64,000 nucleotides of DNA from Aricia agestis (GCF_905147365.1 NC_056428.1:24768001-24832000), one strand, 5' to 3'. Shown: positions 24,097-37,235, numbered from the stretch's first letter. The notes: a model not told the origin generated them from the sequence alone. Translations and numbers: made by a program.

Positions 24097-24180
24097 AGAT
24101 TTCTTCGGCGCCCGCCGCCCAGGGTGCTGGCAGTGTTAAAATAAGGGGCGCCTTTTTTTGCCTTCGGCGCCCTGGATACG
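24097..24180. repeat. GC-rich repeat shared with 38105-38175
   Basis: GCCGCCCAGGGTGCTGG and GGGGCGCCTTTTTTTGCCTT, with CGGCGCCCTGG at the end. Similar words in similar order at 38130-38165. Confidence 0.5.
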
Positions 24181-24962
24181 CTTTAACGTAGTCTTAACTC
24201 TTGTACGTAAAGTGAAGATTTAGACCATTATTCATTATATTCATTCTCGAGCCCACCCATAAAAAGCTAAAGGATTGAACAGATTTTGATAATATTTTAT
24301 ACACTTATATTATGAGACTCGAAAATGGACATATCTACATAATATTATTTAATAACCCCACCAAAATATTTGCGCTTCGCTTGGCTCGTCTCGGCGGGTG
24401 TACTACCGTGCACCCAGGTCCAAGATGTGACGATTTTACCCCGCAAATATTAATATTTCAATTAGATTCTGGCTCGGAGAATAACATAAATTAAATATTT
24501 TAATAATTACACTTTGAATTTTTGTGTGTGTTTATAAAGGAAAAATAAAACACGTCTCGGCGGGGACACTACCGTGTCCCAGGATGCTCATACTTTCATA
24601 AGATTTGTACCGACTGAGAAGCTAAAGATGAGGGTAATATAATATTAATAACTTCGTACCTGGTAAGTATAACTCCAGGTTCCGTAATGTAGTTAGCCTG
24701 TTCCGCTCAACTTTGAGCTACGATCGTATAATTTGATCACAACTTATCAACTTCCGAGGAGAAAGTTGTATTTGTAGCTAGTTAAAAAATCAACGTTTAA
24801 ATGTTAATTTTTGAAAATTAAATGCAAGTTTTTAAAAATGAAATAACTATTATGAAAAATCGGATAAATTATGTACTTCAATGTTTTCTGTTTTTCACGC
24901 TAGAGGCAGCGCCAACATTCTTTTTTAAACATTATAATAATATTATAATATCGGCTACAGCG

Positions 24963-24998
24963 TTCATACCACTAAGGTTCATACCTTAGTGGTATGAA
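24963..24998. repeat. Perfect 16-bp inverted repeat, 4-nt loop
   Basis: TTCATACCACTAAGGT and its complement, loop TCAT. Confidence 0.85.
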
Positions 24999-25407
24999 AT
25001 TCTTAATTTTTCCCAATATTCGTAACAGCTGACGACCTCAAAGTAGCGCATTTTTTATTATATTTTATTATAAACTATCATATCAGCTTAGTACAGTATT
25101 GCTTCTGATACTGTTGATTGATTAAAAAGACCTGCGGTAAAGCGTTTTATTGGCACCGTTTCGAAATAAATAACTTTTCAATTATTCTCGACCGCGAGGG
25201 ACTATGCAATTCGGACTTGCCTCAGTTACAAAACGGCTTTCGACCGCATACAATTTAATCTGAACAATATGATCATTGTCTCGTGTCATGACTACAGGCT
25301 AAATGAGAAGGTCTAAGATTTAAAAGTTGTCTTTTTTGGAAAATTTCTCGCGTTTCCCTCCGTTGTGTGTACCTACGAATGTACCCTATACTTTACTATA
25401 ATACTTA

Positions 25408-25542
25408 GGGAGATCGCAGACGGCGCACTTTTGTGTGATCGAGTCTGCGGCGCACATACATTCTGCATGGATGCATGCACCGACTATAATTAAGTGCGCC
25501 GCAGACTCGATCACACAAAAAGTGTGCCGTCTGCGATCTCCC
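25408..25542. mobile_element. 135-bp MITE, TTA duplication
   Basis: TIRs of about 50 bp beginning GGGAGATCGCAGACGGCGCA. Flanked by TTA at 25405-25407 and 25543-25545. PIF/Harbinger-like by target duplication. Confidence 0.8.
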
Positions 25543-26193
25543 TTAACATGTTGGATTATAATATGTAGTTTATGTATCTTACTCTACGAGTATATTTTAA
25601 TTTTTAAGGTTATTATAATTTTACGCTACAAACGTTCTTTCAATTTTTCATTTGTAGCTTTTGTTTTGTTGTTTTTTGACAGGAGTGTTTATATTATTAA
25701 GCGTTGTATGATTGGTTACTATTTTGACTTTAGCAAATAAAAATCTCTAGTGAATAGGTAAACTTCTAAATTAGTCGTAATAAATTGTATGTTTACTAAC
25801 AAACAACCGACAATTATTTGTGAAAAAGACGGTAGATGAATGCGAAAATTATTATACCTAACATTGTAAACCTTGACGCAGGAATAAACGAAAACTTCTC
25901 AGTAAAATTCCAAACATCATAGAAATGCAAGCAGCTGAGTTGTGAACACTCGGAAGCGGAAAAATTTGAAATGCCAGCGAAAATTCCAGAGCTAGCAGCT
26001 TCGTTTGTGCGCTAAATAAGTACAGCATTCTAGGATACTAGCATTAGAAATTCTTTAAAAATGGCATTAAAACTAGGAAAATTAAAGAATACATAAAATA
26101 AAACTGATATGTACCGCATAATAATAAGTATAAATACGTATAAGTACAGCTAACAGCTGATATGTACTAATGTACCTACATGTACTTTGGACC

Positions 26194-27534
26194 GAGGGTT
26201 GCCATCACCCAAATTCCCTTCGCCGGTAAGGCACGACAAAATTCCCGGACATTTGGCCGAAATGTGGTTATTTCCCCGAACACCTCTTAAACAGTATTTG
26301 GGCATTTTCAAAAAAATGTGTTCCCCCTGATTTTGCCTTGTCCCTCGACTTTGTTAATTTATTTTGTTGAGATAAATAACTTTTAACAGAATATATTAAT
26401 TTAAGTGACAAAAGTATATGTTTCAATACATAAGTATATAAATTGTCGTCTTGTTGTTACTTTACTAAATAAAAAACTTACGAAGGTTTTAAAGTATTGA
26501 AAACCATCAAATATACCTGTCCCCTTCCCAACTAAGATGAGATAATGATTGATTTTAAAAAATATCCAGTATTTGAAGTGATTTCTATACACAATTTAAA
26601 ATCTCAAAAGTCAAATGTATCAGCTGAAAGTATCAATTATATATTTTTATATGTAATTTCTTTTAAAAATTAATTTGAATTTAAAACGAAAATTTTAGTC
26701 TTCCGGAAGATTCCGCTTTGTGACCGCTCGTTTTTGCAAAAATTCTTCTAATACTAGAAATTATTCGGCACGATCTGGCAAAACAACGTATGTTCTTCAT
26801 CGATAGGTACGTCTTTTTGTTTTTACTGGCGAACTAACTAGTGAAAAGCGCGGAAATGTTGTTAAAATGCAGGTGTTTCAATTTCTTTGTTCAGGTATGT
26901 GACCAAGTTTTACTGTTATTAATCACTTTTCTTTCATTATTGTTATTGTTTACACATTGCAAAACTTGTATAGTATTTGATACCAAAAATGTATTTGTGC
27001 TAAATAAGATGGTTAATTTTTAAACAATTTAAAACAACAAGCAGGTAGCATTATGTGACCTCCGTTGGGTGACTTTTTCTACGGTCATTTTTGATATTAT
27101 CAGGAAAATGCCTTAAATTCCGCGTTCTTTTTTGTTTTTTTGCATAATAATAAACTATATGTCCTATTACATTAAAGAAAAAAAATATAGAAAAAAAGAA
27201 AAAATTGACATAAAAATTAAAATGAAATTTTATACCCTGTACACGTTTTTCTGAAATTGCCCATTTACGATAACGTCTTACCAATTTTTGCTTTTCCAAC
27301 AAAGATTTTGTAAAAATCTGACTAACTCAAGTCCGTGCTAGAAACCGAGTGTAATTGTGTATGCTTAGCGAGTTTTTATCTTTCGTTTATTGCTGCATGA
27401 CTTAAAAGTTAAATTTCTCTTATCAAAAGTGCCTGGATTTCAACCGGACACTTTTCGAAAACCCGGCTGGACGCACCCCAGACGCCCTTCAAACTAGGAC
27501 AAATCCGGGGAAATCCGGACGGAAGGCAACCCTA
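26194..27534. mobile_element. 1.3-kb element with GGGTTGCC ends
   Basis: Starts GAGGGTTGCC and ends GGCAACCCTA. TTTGGACC (26186-26193) and TTTGGACA (27535-27542) form a 7/8 match flanking duplication. Subterminal CCCGG / CCGGACA words are present. No recognisable transposase; the 60-83-residue frames inside are AT-rich and unconvincing. Confidence 0.55.
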
Positions 27535-27539
27535 TTTGG

Positions 27540-28425
27540 ACATGACATTTTATTAAATTTTATTATTGCTTGTTTTATCCAAATTGCTCACGTAAGATTT
27601 TGTTTAAAAGAGAGAGAAATTGCAAACGTTTAAGCAAAAGTTTGACGGTTCCTCATAAGTTTTATAATTTTTGATTTAGCAACGGGAATAGCTTCAGTCT
27701 TACTTTCTTCTCGCGTAGCATTAAAGCTCAATTATAAAAAGCTAGCATTAAAACAAAGCTTCAAACACAACAAATTTTTTGACAGAGAGAGCTTACTAGC
27801 TGAACTTTCCGTTAATTGGGTAGAATAAGTTCCTATAATTACCTGCTAATCAAGATAAACATGAGTTATTATTATTTGTCAATTATCCTACAGTCTCAGA
27901 ACTGAAATCAAAAACAAAATGTTTTTATTTTAAAATGTTATTATACGTCATATTCATTACGGAAAATTCATTAAGAGGGCGACTAACCCCAAAAATCAAA
28001 CATCGTCCTTCTCTCTTCACACTCAGGCCCGTCTTTCATATTATGCCAGGTGAAAAAGAACGACGCGGATTCATCGCCAAATTAGTTTTTTTCTCAATAA
28101 CTCTATAAATATACAACATTTTAAAAATCCGCTAGGTCGATCTCACAATGATAGAATTTTAAACAATGTGTTAAAATATTAACGTAGTTCAATGCACGGC
28201 TATGGCAATAAATGAAAAATTCGTGAAAATTAGATGCATCTTTGTGATTTTTTTCTATCGAGAAAATTTTAAGATATCGTGTTTTTGCTCAGATCGAATT
28301 CTCGGAAATATAATGTAGTATCTAATTTTAGAAAATGAAACAATTCGGGGCTTATTTTCAAGTATAAAAATGAATTATAAAATCGAAACTTTAGGGTTAG
28401 GCGCCCCCTTAAGTTGGGGCATTTC
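27540..28425. other. AT-rich intergenic DNA, nothing recognised
   Basis: No gene or repeat structure that I can support. Confidence 0.45.
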
Positions 28426-28429
28426 TCAT

Positions 28430-28557
28430 GAAACATAGTACTGCTACTTTTACAATGAACTTTCAAGGGACACATACATAGTACATACCTACATACCTAT
28501 ACACATTACACACCCAAAATCATCACTTTGTTTTGTTAAAACTTACAGCCTGTATAG
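28430..28557. mobile_element. Hairpin mariner-like MITE, decayed right arm
   Basis: CTGCTACTTTTACAATGAAC, CACACCCAAAATCATCACTT and ACAGCCTGTA correspond to the right arm of the 22685 family. Confidence 0.45.
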
Positions 28558-28754
28558 TGTATATTGTATAACCCCTTGCTGATCCGGCTAACGTTGTTTT
28601 GACTTAAACGGCGTAGGAATATAATGCTCAAAAAGCGAGCTTGTCCTAATCTAACGTTGTAAAATTTCACGCAGATCGATGGTCCAAAATTAAATAAGCG
28701 AGATTCAAAACTGTGCTCCATTTGGTTATGGTATGTACCGAGGATAAAAAATAT

Positions 28755-29022
28755 TAGTACGGAAGCCCTAGAACATTTTTTTATTACTATCAAGCTAATT
28801 TTTTGTAAGCAGCTTCGTTTTGATAAGACGAACAACATTTTTATTTGCGAAAAATCTTGAAAGTGGTAACTAACAGAAATAGAAAGGATTTCATACTTTG
28901 ACTTGCTGGTCCCAAAATATGGATTGTTCTATTTGTAGGACAATGTTACTCTTAAATTATATAATTATTACCTATCAATATACAAAAAATCAGTTTGTTA
29001 AGGTTCCGTTTTAGGTTTCAGT
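28755..29022 (-). mobile_element. AGTACGGGAGCCC MITE, minus copy
   Basis: Left word TTAGTACGGAAGCCCTAGAA, then GATAAGACGAACAACATTTT, GGATTTCATACTTTGACTTG and GGTTCCGTTTTAGG. Truncated at its far end. Confidence 0.65.
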
Positions 29023-29450
29023 CCCAAACACGATGACAAGGAAAAGGACACAGGATTTCCCGGGAAAGGACAGAGGACACTTTCTGTCTTGGAAAATTTT
29101 ACGGTTCCCGGGTGCTAAACGAATTTTATAAGAGTTCTCGTCTCGTATTCTTCCTATATTTACTATTAAGTCAGTCGATCAACAGTTTGTATGTCTTGGT
29201 TTATTGTCTCGACTCGGTGCCTCTGTCGTTGCCAACTCAGTCGTAACACGTGACGAACCGAGAACGCACGGGGATGGACGGTGCACACAGAAGCGTTAAT
29301 AAATAACCCGGGTAAAATCGTTCACTCCAGAAACACATGATTTTGAATTTGTAAAATACTAGGTGACGCAAATTTTAGAAAAATCGGTTCAGCTGTTTGC
29401 GTGAAGAGGTAACAGACGGACAGACACACTTTCTTATTTATAATAAACTA
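29020..29450. mobile_element. Repeat family A pieces, rearranged
   Basis: Two pieces in opposite orientation: a plus-strand GAAAATTTTACGGTTCCCGG portion near 29,090 and a minus-strand portion at about 29,355-29,445 (AATCGGTTCAGCTG, CAGACACACTTTCTT). The DNA between is not recognised. Confidence 0.4.
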
Positions 29451-29710
29451 GATGTCCTGCGTGGCTTCGCCCGCGTAAATTAGGAATTATACGGAAACCG
29501 TATATTTTCCTGCAAAAAATTGCTTATGTCCCTTCACATGGTCTACTCTATATCTGTACCAAATATTGTCATAAAAATAGTTTTTGAAATTAGCGCGTTC
29601 AAACAAACAAACAAACTCTTCAGGTTTATAATATTGTAAGTATAGATTTTTTAAATCGATTGACAACCCGAGTCTCGATCTAAAAGACTATGAAAAGTAC
29701 CAATAAGGCG
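29447..29710 (+). mobile_element. Repeat family B, short copy
   Basis: CTAGATGTCCTGCGTGGCTT to CTAAAAGACTATGAAAAGT. An internal part is deleted compared with 2955-3330. Confidence 0.5.
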
Positions 29711-32539
29711 CTTTGCAGACGAAGGGGCCGAGCGAGTGGATCGAAAATCGAGTTTCAGAGACATAGGAACTTGAATTTCCAGATGTCATTTTTTTGGCTG
29801 AAATATAATGTTGATGTTCGTTATCTACTTAAAAAATATTATATGGATAAATAAACTCGAGCCTGTCATTACGAAGTTTTCAAAGACTAAGTCAATTCTA
29901 GAACCAATGAGTTTCTAATAGTAACATACAATATCATTGTCTAGAACTGTCAAACTGCTCTCAGATTCAGAACGTTTTCTCAATCTTGTCTAGATTCCAC
30001 TTCAATAAAGCTTATTGGAGCTATTGCCGAGCAGTTTCCGAAGTAAGCTGCACTCAGACGTGGCCAAGTTATTGTAAAATTGAGATATTGCTTTCGAGCG
30101 AAGACGATAATAATTGAAACTACCTACGAGTTTAGTTACAGTTGTCTATAACATAATATTTTAAAGTTAGGTATAGTCCCAACTGTAACAGTAAAATGAG
30201 TACCTAATTTCTAGGTTTTAGACTTTATATGATTGATACACAAAGGCTTAGTGCTTAATAGTTTAAAAAATATAATAACTTTATTGATGTTAATTTGATT
30301 TGATTTTTAAAATAAGTATGTGTAAATGCTGAGGGGCCATACCACGCCTAGCGGGCAGGAATACAAAGTGGATGTCTCCGATTATACCTTTACTTAAGTA
30401 TATGAATTTATTTAAATTTAATTATTAAAGTACAAATACAACTGAGTATTTCGTGAATATTCCAAGTGCCTCTATGAGTGGCAAAAAAAATACGCTTGTT
30501 GCATAGGAGCCCCCCTTAAATATTAAATTTATTTTGTTTTTAGTATTTGTTGTTATAGCGGCAACAGATATGTAACACAAGAAGGCTAGCTATTATAGCG
30601 GACAGCGGTTCTTGAGTCACACAGACAGACGGACGGACTGACGGACAGACATCGAAGTCTTAGTAATATAGGGTCCCATTTTTACCCTTTGGGTACGGAA
30701 CCCTAAAAAGGTCGCATTTGGTGATAGCTAAATAAGTAGACTATAACAATAATTTTACAATGTTTTAATTTTCGTGGATAAAACACAGAAAAACAAAAGT
30801 TAAAGAAAAAAGTTAGGGTTTTTGTATATTTATTTGGTTATTGGCTTTTTGTGAAAATTTATTAATAAACCGGTTCGTTTTGTATGTTAATATGAGAATA
30901 TGATATGAGAAGTTTCGGTCAAATTAGTATATTAGAGCCCGAGTAAAAAATAAAATGGCTGCCATTTCGCAACCGTATGAGAGAGAAAATAATTTTAAGC
31001 CATTTAACACCTCTGACACCGGTGTTGGGTATCCGAAACACATTGAACATGTGGCCGAAGCCTGATCCTTCAGTAGGTTTTCCACTTAAAATCATGCATG
31101 CTTAATGCTTATCTTATGTAGCAGAGCTTTTAATCGTGGTTTTCAAAATGTAAGAGGTACCTAATATAACAGATAGAAATTGAGTGATTAGGATTTAGGG
31201 TCTAACGCTCAGGCATAGAGTAGGTTTATAAAGTGTTCTCAAACACATTTCACGTACGGCTAATCCCTTTATCCCTACTGAAGCGTGACAATGTTCTAAT
31301 TAAAAACAACATGTATTTATCGTGAAGCTATTTATACAGTTTTTGCTAGAAAATTCTTAGTAAGTATACAGAGTTTTTTTTAAATTTATAGATACATTAC
31401 TTTTTTTACGTCCGTGGATACATCATACTGTGAAAATGAAGATATACTTACTTACAAAAATTATTTTGATACAATATTGTGATATAATGGAAGCATCTGC
31501 ACTGAGTTTGAATTAAAACATCAGTTTGGATATATTTCATCAGTATAATTATTAAAATAACAATAATTAATTCTCACCTTAAAGTTAAATTAATGTATAA
31601 TATTATTATACTTATTGCTTCTTGAAAATATTATCTTAATTCTTAAGAATTATTTTCCATCGCTGGGATAAGCTCTAAATAGAAGTAATTTCACGCAAAT
31701 AAAGTTATCACTTTTAAAATATAGTCTCATTTCCCTTTATTTAGCGGTTTATTTATTACTTGTTTTTTCTCGTCGTTGACTCCAGAGTCCAGACATGGTT
31801 TTGAATATATTTTTTTCTTTATTGTCTCTCGACCTCTCTGTGCCACACTTTTACAAACTTTTTTTTCGCGTTAAGAATACGCAACCTAATCCAAACTAGA
31901 TGTGTATTTTAAAAATCCACCATAGGAGGTTCTATATTGGACTGTCGGCATAACGTAACAATGGTTAATTTCAACTCAAAGTCTTTAACTTGACTTAGTC
32001 TTGGAACTTGACTGTTTTATTTATTTTCCAAGCTCTGATATCCGAGATCTTTTAGTCTTTTTATGTCTTATATATCTTCCTTACGAGTTGAGCAGAGATA
32101 CATTAGATATCATTCTTATCTGATACTACATTGTACAAAATAAATTTTCTTAAATGTACCTGGTTGTAAAAGTTAAATAATATATCTTTTTCTTTTTAAT
32201 GTACGAAAACCACTGCATGCACGCCAATGATATGTTTAAAATCGTCTATGGGTGTTTCATGCTTCAGATCCTTTTTTCCTCCCTTTATTTTGTTTATTCC
32301 AGACAATATTATTTTTAGAGACTTTCTTCTTAACATACCACCATGGAGCACGCTATAGGTATATTTTACTATGTTTTTCACTTAAGTCGGCTCTCTCGGA
32401 GAACTATAATAATAATGGACCACATACACACATCAAACTGGTTCGTCAATTTAAATTCAATTATTAAATAAATTATTTATTACTTTTATAGTTTTCTATA
32501 ATTGCTTATGTCACACTCGTGTTTAAAACAATACTAGCT
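29711..32539. other. AT-rich intergenic DNA with one family D copy
   Basis: Apart from 30405-30708, no coding frame, TIR or splice pattern was found. Confidence 0.45.
30405..30708. mobile_element. Repeat family D copy
   Basis: GCATAGGAGCCCCCCTTAAA, GTTGTTATAGCGGCAACAGA, CAGACAGACGGACGGAC, TTTGGGTACGGAACCCTAA. Confidence 0.65.
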
Positions 32540-32812
<273 letters not shown>

Positions 32813-32848
32813 CTAGCCGACTTCCGTAAATGGAGGAGGTTCGGCTGT

Positions 32849-33287
32849 ATACAAGGTGTAACAAAAATAAGTGATAATACTTTAGGGTGGCTATGTGTTC
32901 CATAATTTTTTTTTCACTTTTGTATGGGGAAACTCGTGACGTTCGGGCGATTGCCCATACAAAAGTGAAAAAAAAATTGGTCCTTCAGCGCTGCTACTTT
33001 CACAGTGAACTCTCTATAAGGAAGACATACACACCATAATTCATTTATTGCCAGAATGAAGTACATGTTGGTCTTAATTCTATATATTATACAATTGAAT
33101 CTTTCATTCTACCATATTAAAATGGTGTGCAATGCAATATTAAGTCCTCTAATTAATAATATCTATCAATATGAAATTAACAACCAAGACAATAATGGTA
33201 TATATAATTTAAAGTAAATAATTTTAACACATCATCATAATAATTTATAGTAAAGTATTATCACTTATTTTTGGTACACGCTGAATA
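32849..33287. mobile_element. Hairpin mariner-like MITE, copy with insertion
   Basis: Family of 22685: GTAACAAAAATAAGTGATAA start, central GTTCGGGCGATTGCCC, right arm ACTCTCTATAAGG. The right arm is interrupted at about 33,035-33,250 by AT-rich DNA before AGTATTATCACTTATTTTTG resumes. Confidence 0.65.
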
Positions 33288-33289
33288 TT

Positions 33290-35460
33290 TTTTTAAAATA
33301 AGATATTGACATAATATGACAAGATATTGTGTTGCACCAGTATATTTGACAAGCAAGCAGATCGCTTTAGCAAGAATTCGCTAGTTGACTTTTTTATTAT
33401 TGGTATATAAAAGAACTAGCAAAAATAGAAACATCGGTGAAAGAATGACTCTGATATCTTAATAACTCTCCAAGATATAACAATTCGAAAATCACTTAAA
33501 ATAAACCTTCTCAAAACGCTCCATACAAAATGATAGTGGGCTATGACGTCACTGACTGACAGCTTGTAAGTACCTAGCATCGCGGGAGAAATGAGATTAA
33601 CTTTGTTCGAAAGCTATGTTAAATGCTATGTGCGTTTTGATAGTGGTGGTAGAAAAATTGTTATAAATGTACGCGCATATCTATATACATATTAATACAA
33701 GAAATTAAAAAAATCGACATGACTATCCAACTTTGAAGGCTCATAACAAAAAAAAGATACATAAGATAAAAAGCTAAAATTTTACAAAAGCTTATTTTTT
33801 CGTTTTAAGTTTACTTTGTCTAAAAATCTGTTAATCTTTGACCTTGTCAACATCACAATTCTTAAAAACTAGAAATTAGAAAAAAAAGAATAATTCGCTT
33901 GCAGAAAAAATATGAAGTCGCATCTGGCATTAACCTTTTTTTATTGAATTTATATTTAAAAAAAGCTGTTATTATTATTTGATACTTAGGTAGATGTTAG
34001 AACTACCGTTTTAAGTTCGCACTGTGTATCTGCGCACGCGCATTTCTTCGCAGGGTTGTAAAAGCTTAGTCATAACTCATAAGTGATAAGCTGCTATTAA
34101 CTTTTTAAGCTTATATTTTATTAGATCAGAAATTATTCAATAATAAAAAAACTAATTATCTATTTGGTATTGAAGGTAAAAATTCTCATCAATTGATTCT
34201 AATGTATTTTTTTAGAATATTTTGAAACCCTTTTTGCGTGCGATAACATAGAACTTAATCTGCTTGCAGACGAAATTATTAACATTTGATAATAATTATT
34301 GTTGACTGTCTGGCAAGTCAGAGCATTATAATCATAGAGCATTGCACCCTCAGAAAGGTGTACTTTCAAACAATAACCTTGTCTGCTAAAATGTAATTTG
34401 CAGATATTATTAAAATTAAGTACCTTTAAATATGAAACCAAAGAGGTGCAAAGTTTTTAGGGTTCCATACCCAAAGGTTAAAAACGGCGCCCTGTTACTA
34501 AGACTTCGTTGTCTGCCTGTCTGTTCGTCTGTATGTCTCCAGGCTATATCTCAGGAACGGTTGAGGTAAAGAGTTGAAATTTGCACAAATTATGTGTTTC
34601 TGTTGCCGCTATATAACAACAAAATATACTAAAAATAAAATAAATTAATTATTTAAGGGGGCTCCGATACAAAAACAGTTTTTTGCCTATGTTTGCTTTA
34701 TAATGGTACGGAACCCTTCGTGCGAGAGTCCGACTCGCACCTGGCCGAATTTTTATTTTAAATATTTTATTTTTATATTACAGTAAAATACAATGAAGAC
34801 TCTGCAGCAATTTAGTTCATGTTACGTACAATGCACATCATTCATTTTATGTTTTTTTTATTAACAAATAACAACAATACCTAATAAAATACACGTAGGT
34901 ATCTTTTAACATACAATAGAAGTGATTACTGGCCCTTTCAATGTTTTTCAATTTCTTTATAAGTATTTATAATAATATAGTAGGCCACACGATAAAATAA
35001 TATTTTATCTTGCGTTTTGTTTTTTTAAATAGCGAGAGTTTTGTTTATTATATTATATTATTATGTAATTATTTTACGCTAAAAGTAGATATTTAAATTT
35101 TAAGGGTTGCTTTCTACATATTCATTAGAAATCCGAAATATGCGAACCGCACGAAACACAAATTGTTGACGTACGCTAACACAGTTTTATCACCAACGAC
35201 AAGAGCGTCCGCTGATAACACAGCGACGCTATAGAAAAATAAAAAAAAACGTATTTTATTCCGCAAAAATTCACCAACATTCACAAAATTAATTAAATCA
35301 ACCAATCGTGTAATTAAAATAGTTTCCGAAACTTAAATTCAAACTTTCCGAGGCCGGTGTAACAGGTGTCAGAGAGTTTTAAAACCCGCCAAACCTATCG
35401 CCATGTTAATAAAATTCCCTTTCGGTGTTCGGGGTTTGCGGAAAATTGTTTCGTGTACTT
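33290..35460. other. AT-rich intergenic DNA; possible minus-strand exon remnants
   Basis: Holds the family D copy at 34456-34748. On the minus strand, 34202-34395 follows an ATTTTAG acceptor-like site, encodes a short Cys-containing open stretch ending in TAG, and has AATAAA about 80 nt downstream; its phase does not fit the signal-peptide exon at 35463-35523. Confidence 0.3.
34456..34748. mobile_element. Repeat family D copy
   Basis: TTAGGGTTCCATACCC to GAGAGTCCGACTCGCACCTG, inverted relative to the copy at 16282. Confidence 0.65.
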
Positions 35461-35462
35461 AC

Positions 35463-35523
35463 CAGATGGGCGGGCTAGCGCGTACGCCAGTGCAAGGAGC
35501 ACCAAGGCCAGGAACGTGTGCAT
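35463..35523 (-). CDS. Possible signal-peptide first exon, minus strand
   Basis: Read on the minus strand, ATG at 35523 opens MHTFLALVLLALAYALARPS, a textbook secretory signal with an ALA-R type cleavage site, then a perfect GTAAGT donor (phase 1) at 35462. The surrounding 200 bp are CpG-rich, unlike the AT-rich repeats around. I could not find convincing downstream exons in frame. A strong acceptor (long T tract, TATAG) at 35229 leads to stops in the required frame, and a Cys-containing open stretch at 34202-34395 also mismatches in phase. It could be exon 1 of a small secreted protein with distant exons, or chance. Confidence 0.42.
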
Positions 35524-35700
35524 GCTTTTGGTTCTCGAACGCGAATGTTTACTGCCAGCGCTGGCAGGCGGACCGCGGACTCGACTTGGCGCGCACCGAT
35601 CGATAGCCGCCCACATGCGGCCCGTATCTTTCCCACAACGACCTATCTCCTTGCCCATCACGAACCTAACCTTACTCCCTTGACATAGAAACAGTTGGCG
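35524..35700 (-). promoter_or_regulatory. CpG-rich patch upstream of the signal-peptide exon
   Basis: On the minus strand this would be the 5' leader and promoter-proximal DNA of the exon above. It is visibly richer in CG dinucleotides (AGCGCTGG, GCGCGCC, GATCGATCG) than its surroundings. No TATA box is evident. The reading frame stays open upstream of the chosen Met, but the signal-peptide Met is the natural start. Confidence 0.3.
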
Positions 35701-35884
35701 CACATACGACATTCTTCCAATTACATTCGAAGGGCTGTGCATCCCATTTTTGGGATTCTACTCCGGAGTAAACTCTAAAACACTTCGCGAAAGTCTGTTT
35801 TTGCGCGTCCCGAAAATTGCGTGTAAAATAAAATGATAAATGCACCGCATTAACTTTAAAACTTAAAAAATCATAATCATAAAG

Positions 35885-36497
35885 GGTTGAAGTCAATAGT
35901 AAAAGGTCCACTGGGACCAAAATAGAATTAGGTGTCCCACAGGGATCCATTTTGGGTCCGTTTCTTTTTCTCATCTATATAAATGTCTTACCTTATCTAG
36001 TTAAGTAATAACGAGATAGTACTTTTTGCTGATGACACTTCACTTATTTTTAAGGTAAGACAACAGTCGAATTATAACGAGGTAAATTATTGTGCTCTCT
36101 CAAAAATAGTAAATTGGTTTAATGTAAATAATTTTAAAATGAAAAGTGACATTCACTGCAGGAACACTAGCAATAAGCACAAGCTAGATATACCAATAAC
36201 CAGGCTGAGCCGTATATTAGTGATCGAAGTGACAAACCATAGGCCGCTTCTATAATATAATTAATGGCACTACATTTTTACATACTTAGTGTAATTTAGC
36301 TTAAGCTATTATTGTTATTTTCCACCTTTTTGGTAAAAGGTGGCCCCGTGCGAGTTTCTTACGCCGGTTCTTCTCAGCGGGGTAGTTCCCGAACCGGTGG
36401 TAGGCCTCATGTAGACACGACGTTCTATAAATGTTAACTTTGTTAACCTACTTAGAAATAAATATTTTTCATTTCATTTCATTTTCATTTCATTTCA
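35885..36497 (+). pseudogene. Deleted jockey/CR1-type LINE with 3' UTR
   Basis: Reading frames, with a shift, show GVPQGSILGPFLFLIYINV, then LFADDTSLIF (the reverse transcriptase FADD box) and VNWFNVNNFKM. The sequence then jumps to HCRNTSNKHKLDIPITRLS, typical of the extreme C-terminus of insect non-LTR elements. So the region between is deleted. A 3' UTR follows and ends in an ATTTC-type tandem tail near 36,460-36,497. Confidence 0.75.
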
Positions 36498-36675
36498 CGC
36501 GCTGAAAATTCAGAACTTAACTAAATAAATCTATATATTTTGTTTTTTATTTATTTGTTTCATTTAAATCATTTGTAATAATCATTTGAATATCAGATAA
36601 TAATAAATTTAATATGAAGTAGATGACACCCACAACTCAAAGTATATCCACATGCCATACAGCCAAATCGACTTA

Positions 36676-37061
36676 GGTTGGGTTGCACCAGAGGCGTGGT
36701 TAAAGTTAAAGTTATGGTCAAAGTTATGGTTTTAGTTAAGGCTAATTTAACTTTAACCTTAACTTTGACCACAGAATATGACAGAAGACGTTGCTGGTCC
36801 GACAAGGCTTTATAAGAACGTGGGCGGGGGCGCTGCTGGTAAAGGAGAACTGTCAAAAATGGCGTTTTTGTATGATGACAGCGTTAGTTCCTTTTTTCGC
36901 CACGTGTATTTAAAGCCTTGTCGAGCTCTATGGTTATGGTTAAATAAGGCATCTTGATTGCGTCCATTTTTAACTTTAACCAAAGATTTGACATTTTGTA
37001 TTGTAGTTAAAGTGTTAAAGTTACAGTTAGTATAGTTAAAGTAAGTTGGTGCAACCCACCC
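36676..37061. mobile_element. TIR MITE, TTA duplication (GGGTTGCACCA ends), long copy
   Basis: Ends GGTTGGGTTGCACCA and TGGTGCAACCCACCC, flanked by TTA at 36673-36675 and 37062-37064. Subterminal runs of AGTTAAAGTTA/TAACTTTAAC words. Shorter copy at 47194. Confidence 0.8.
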
Positions 37062-37235
37062 TTAGCAGTTTGGGCGTGAGGAGGTAACGAGCAGACAGAT
37101 AGACAGACGGACATCCTTTCTTAAATTTTAATGTAAATTTTACCGGAAAACAAATAGTAATTAAATTAAGTAACAATAATATACAAGAAGATACACAATT
37201 ATTACATTGTTAACGCATATACGTCTTAATATAGG

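Larger units (their letters stand above)
24181..26190. other. AT-rich intergenic DNA with small hairpins
   Basis: Contains the hairpin at 24963 and the MITE at 25408. A word GTCTCGGCGGG(T/G) recurs at about 24,390 and 24,555, both followed by CTACCGTG, suggesting an unrecognised repeat. Confidence 0.4.

Noticed and set aside
34202..34395. Minus-strand Cys-containing stretch with a downstream AATAAA
   Set aside because: Attractive as a last exon, but its phase does not fit the exon at 35463-35523 and I recognise no domain.
35114..35228. Candidate second exon for the minus-strand signal-peptide gene, behind a strong T-rich acceptor at 35229
   Set aside because: The phase required by the first exon gives a stop after 17 codons, and the frame without early stops does not match the phase. 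Kept only as a lead.
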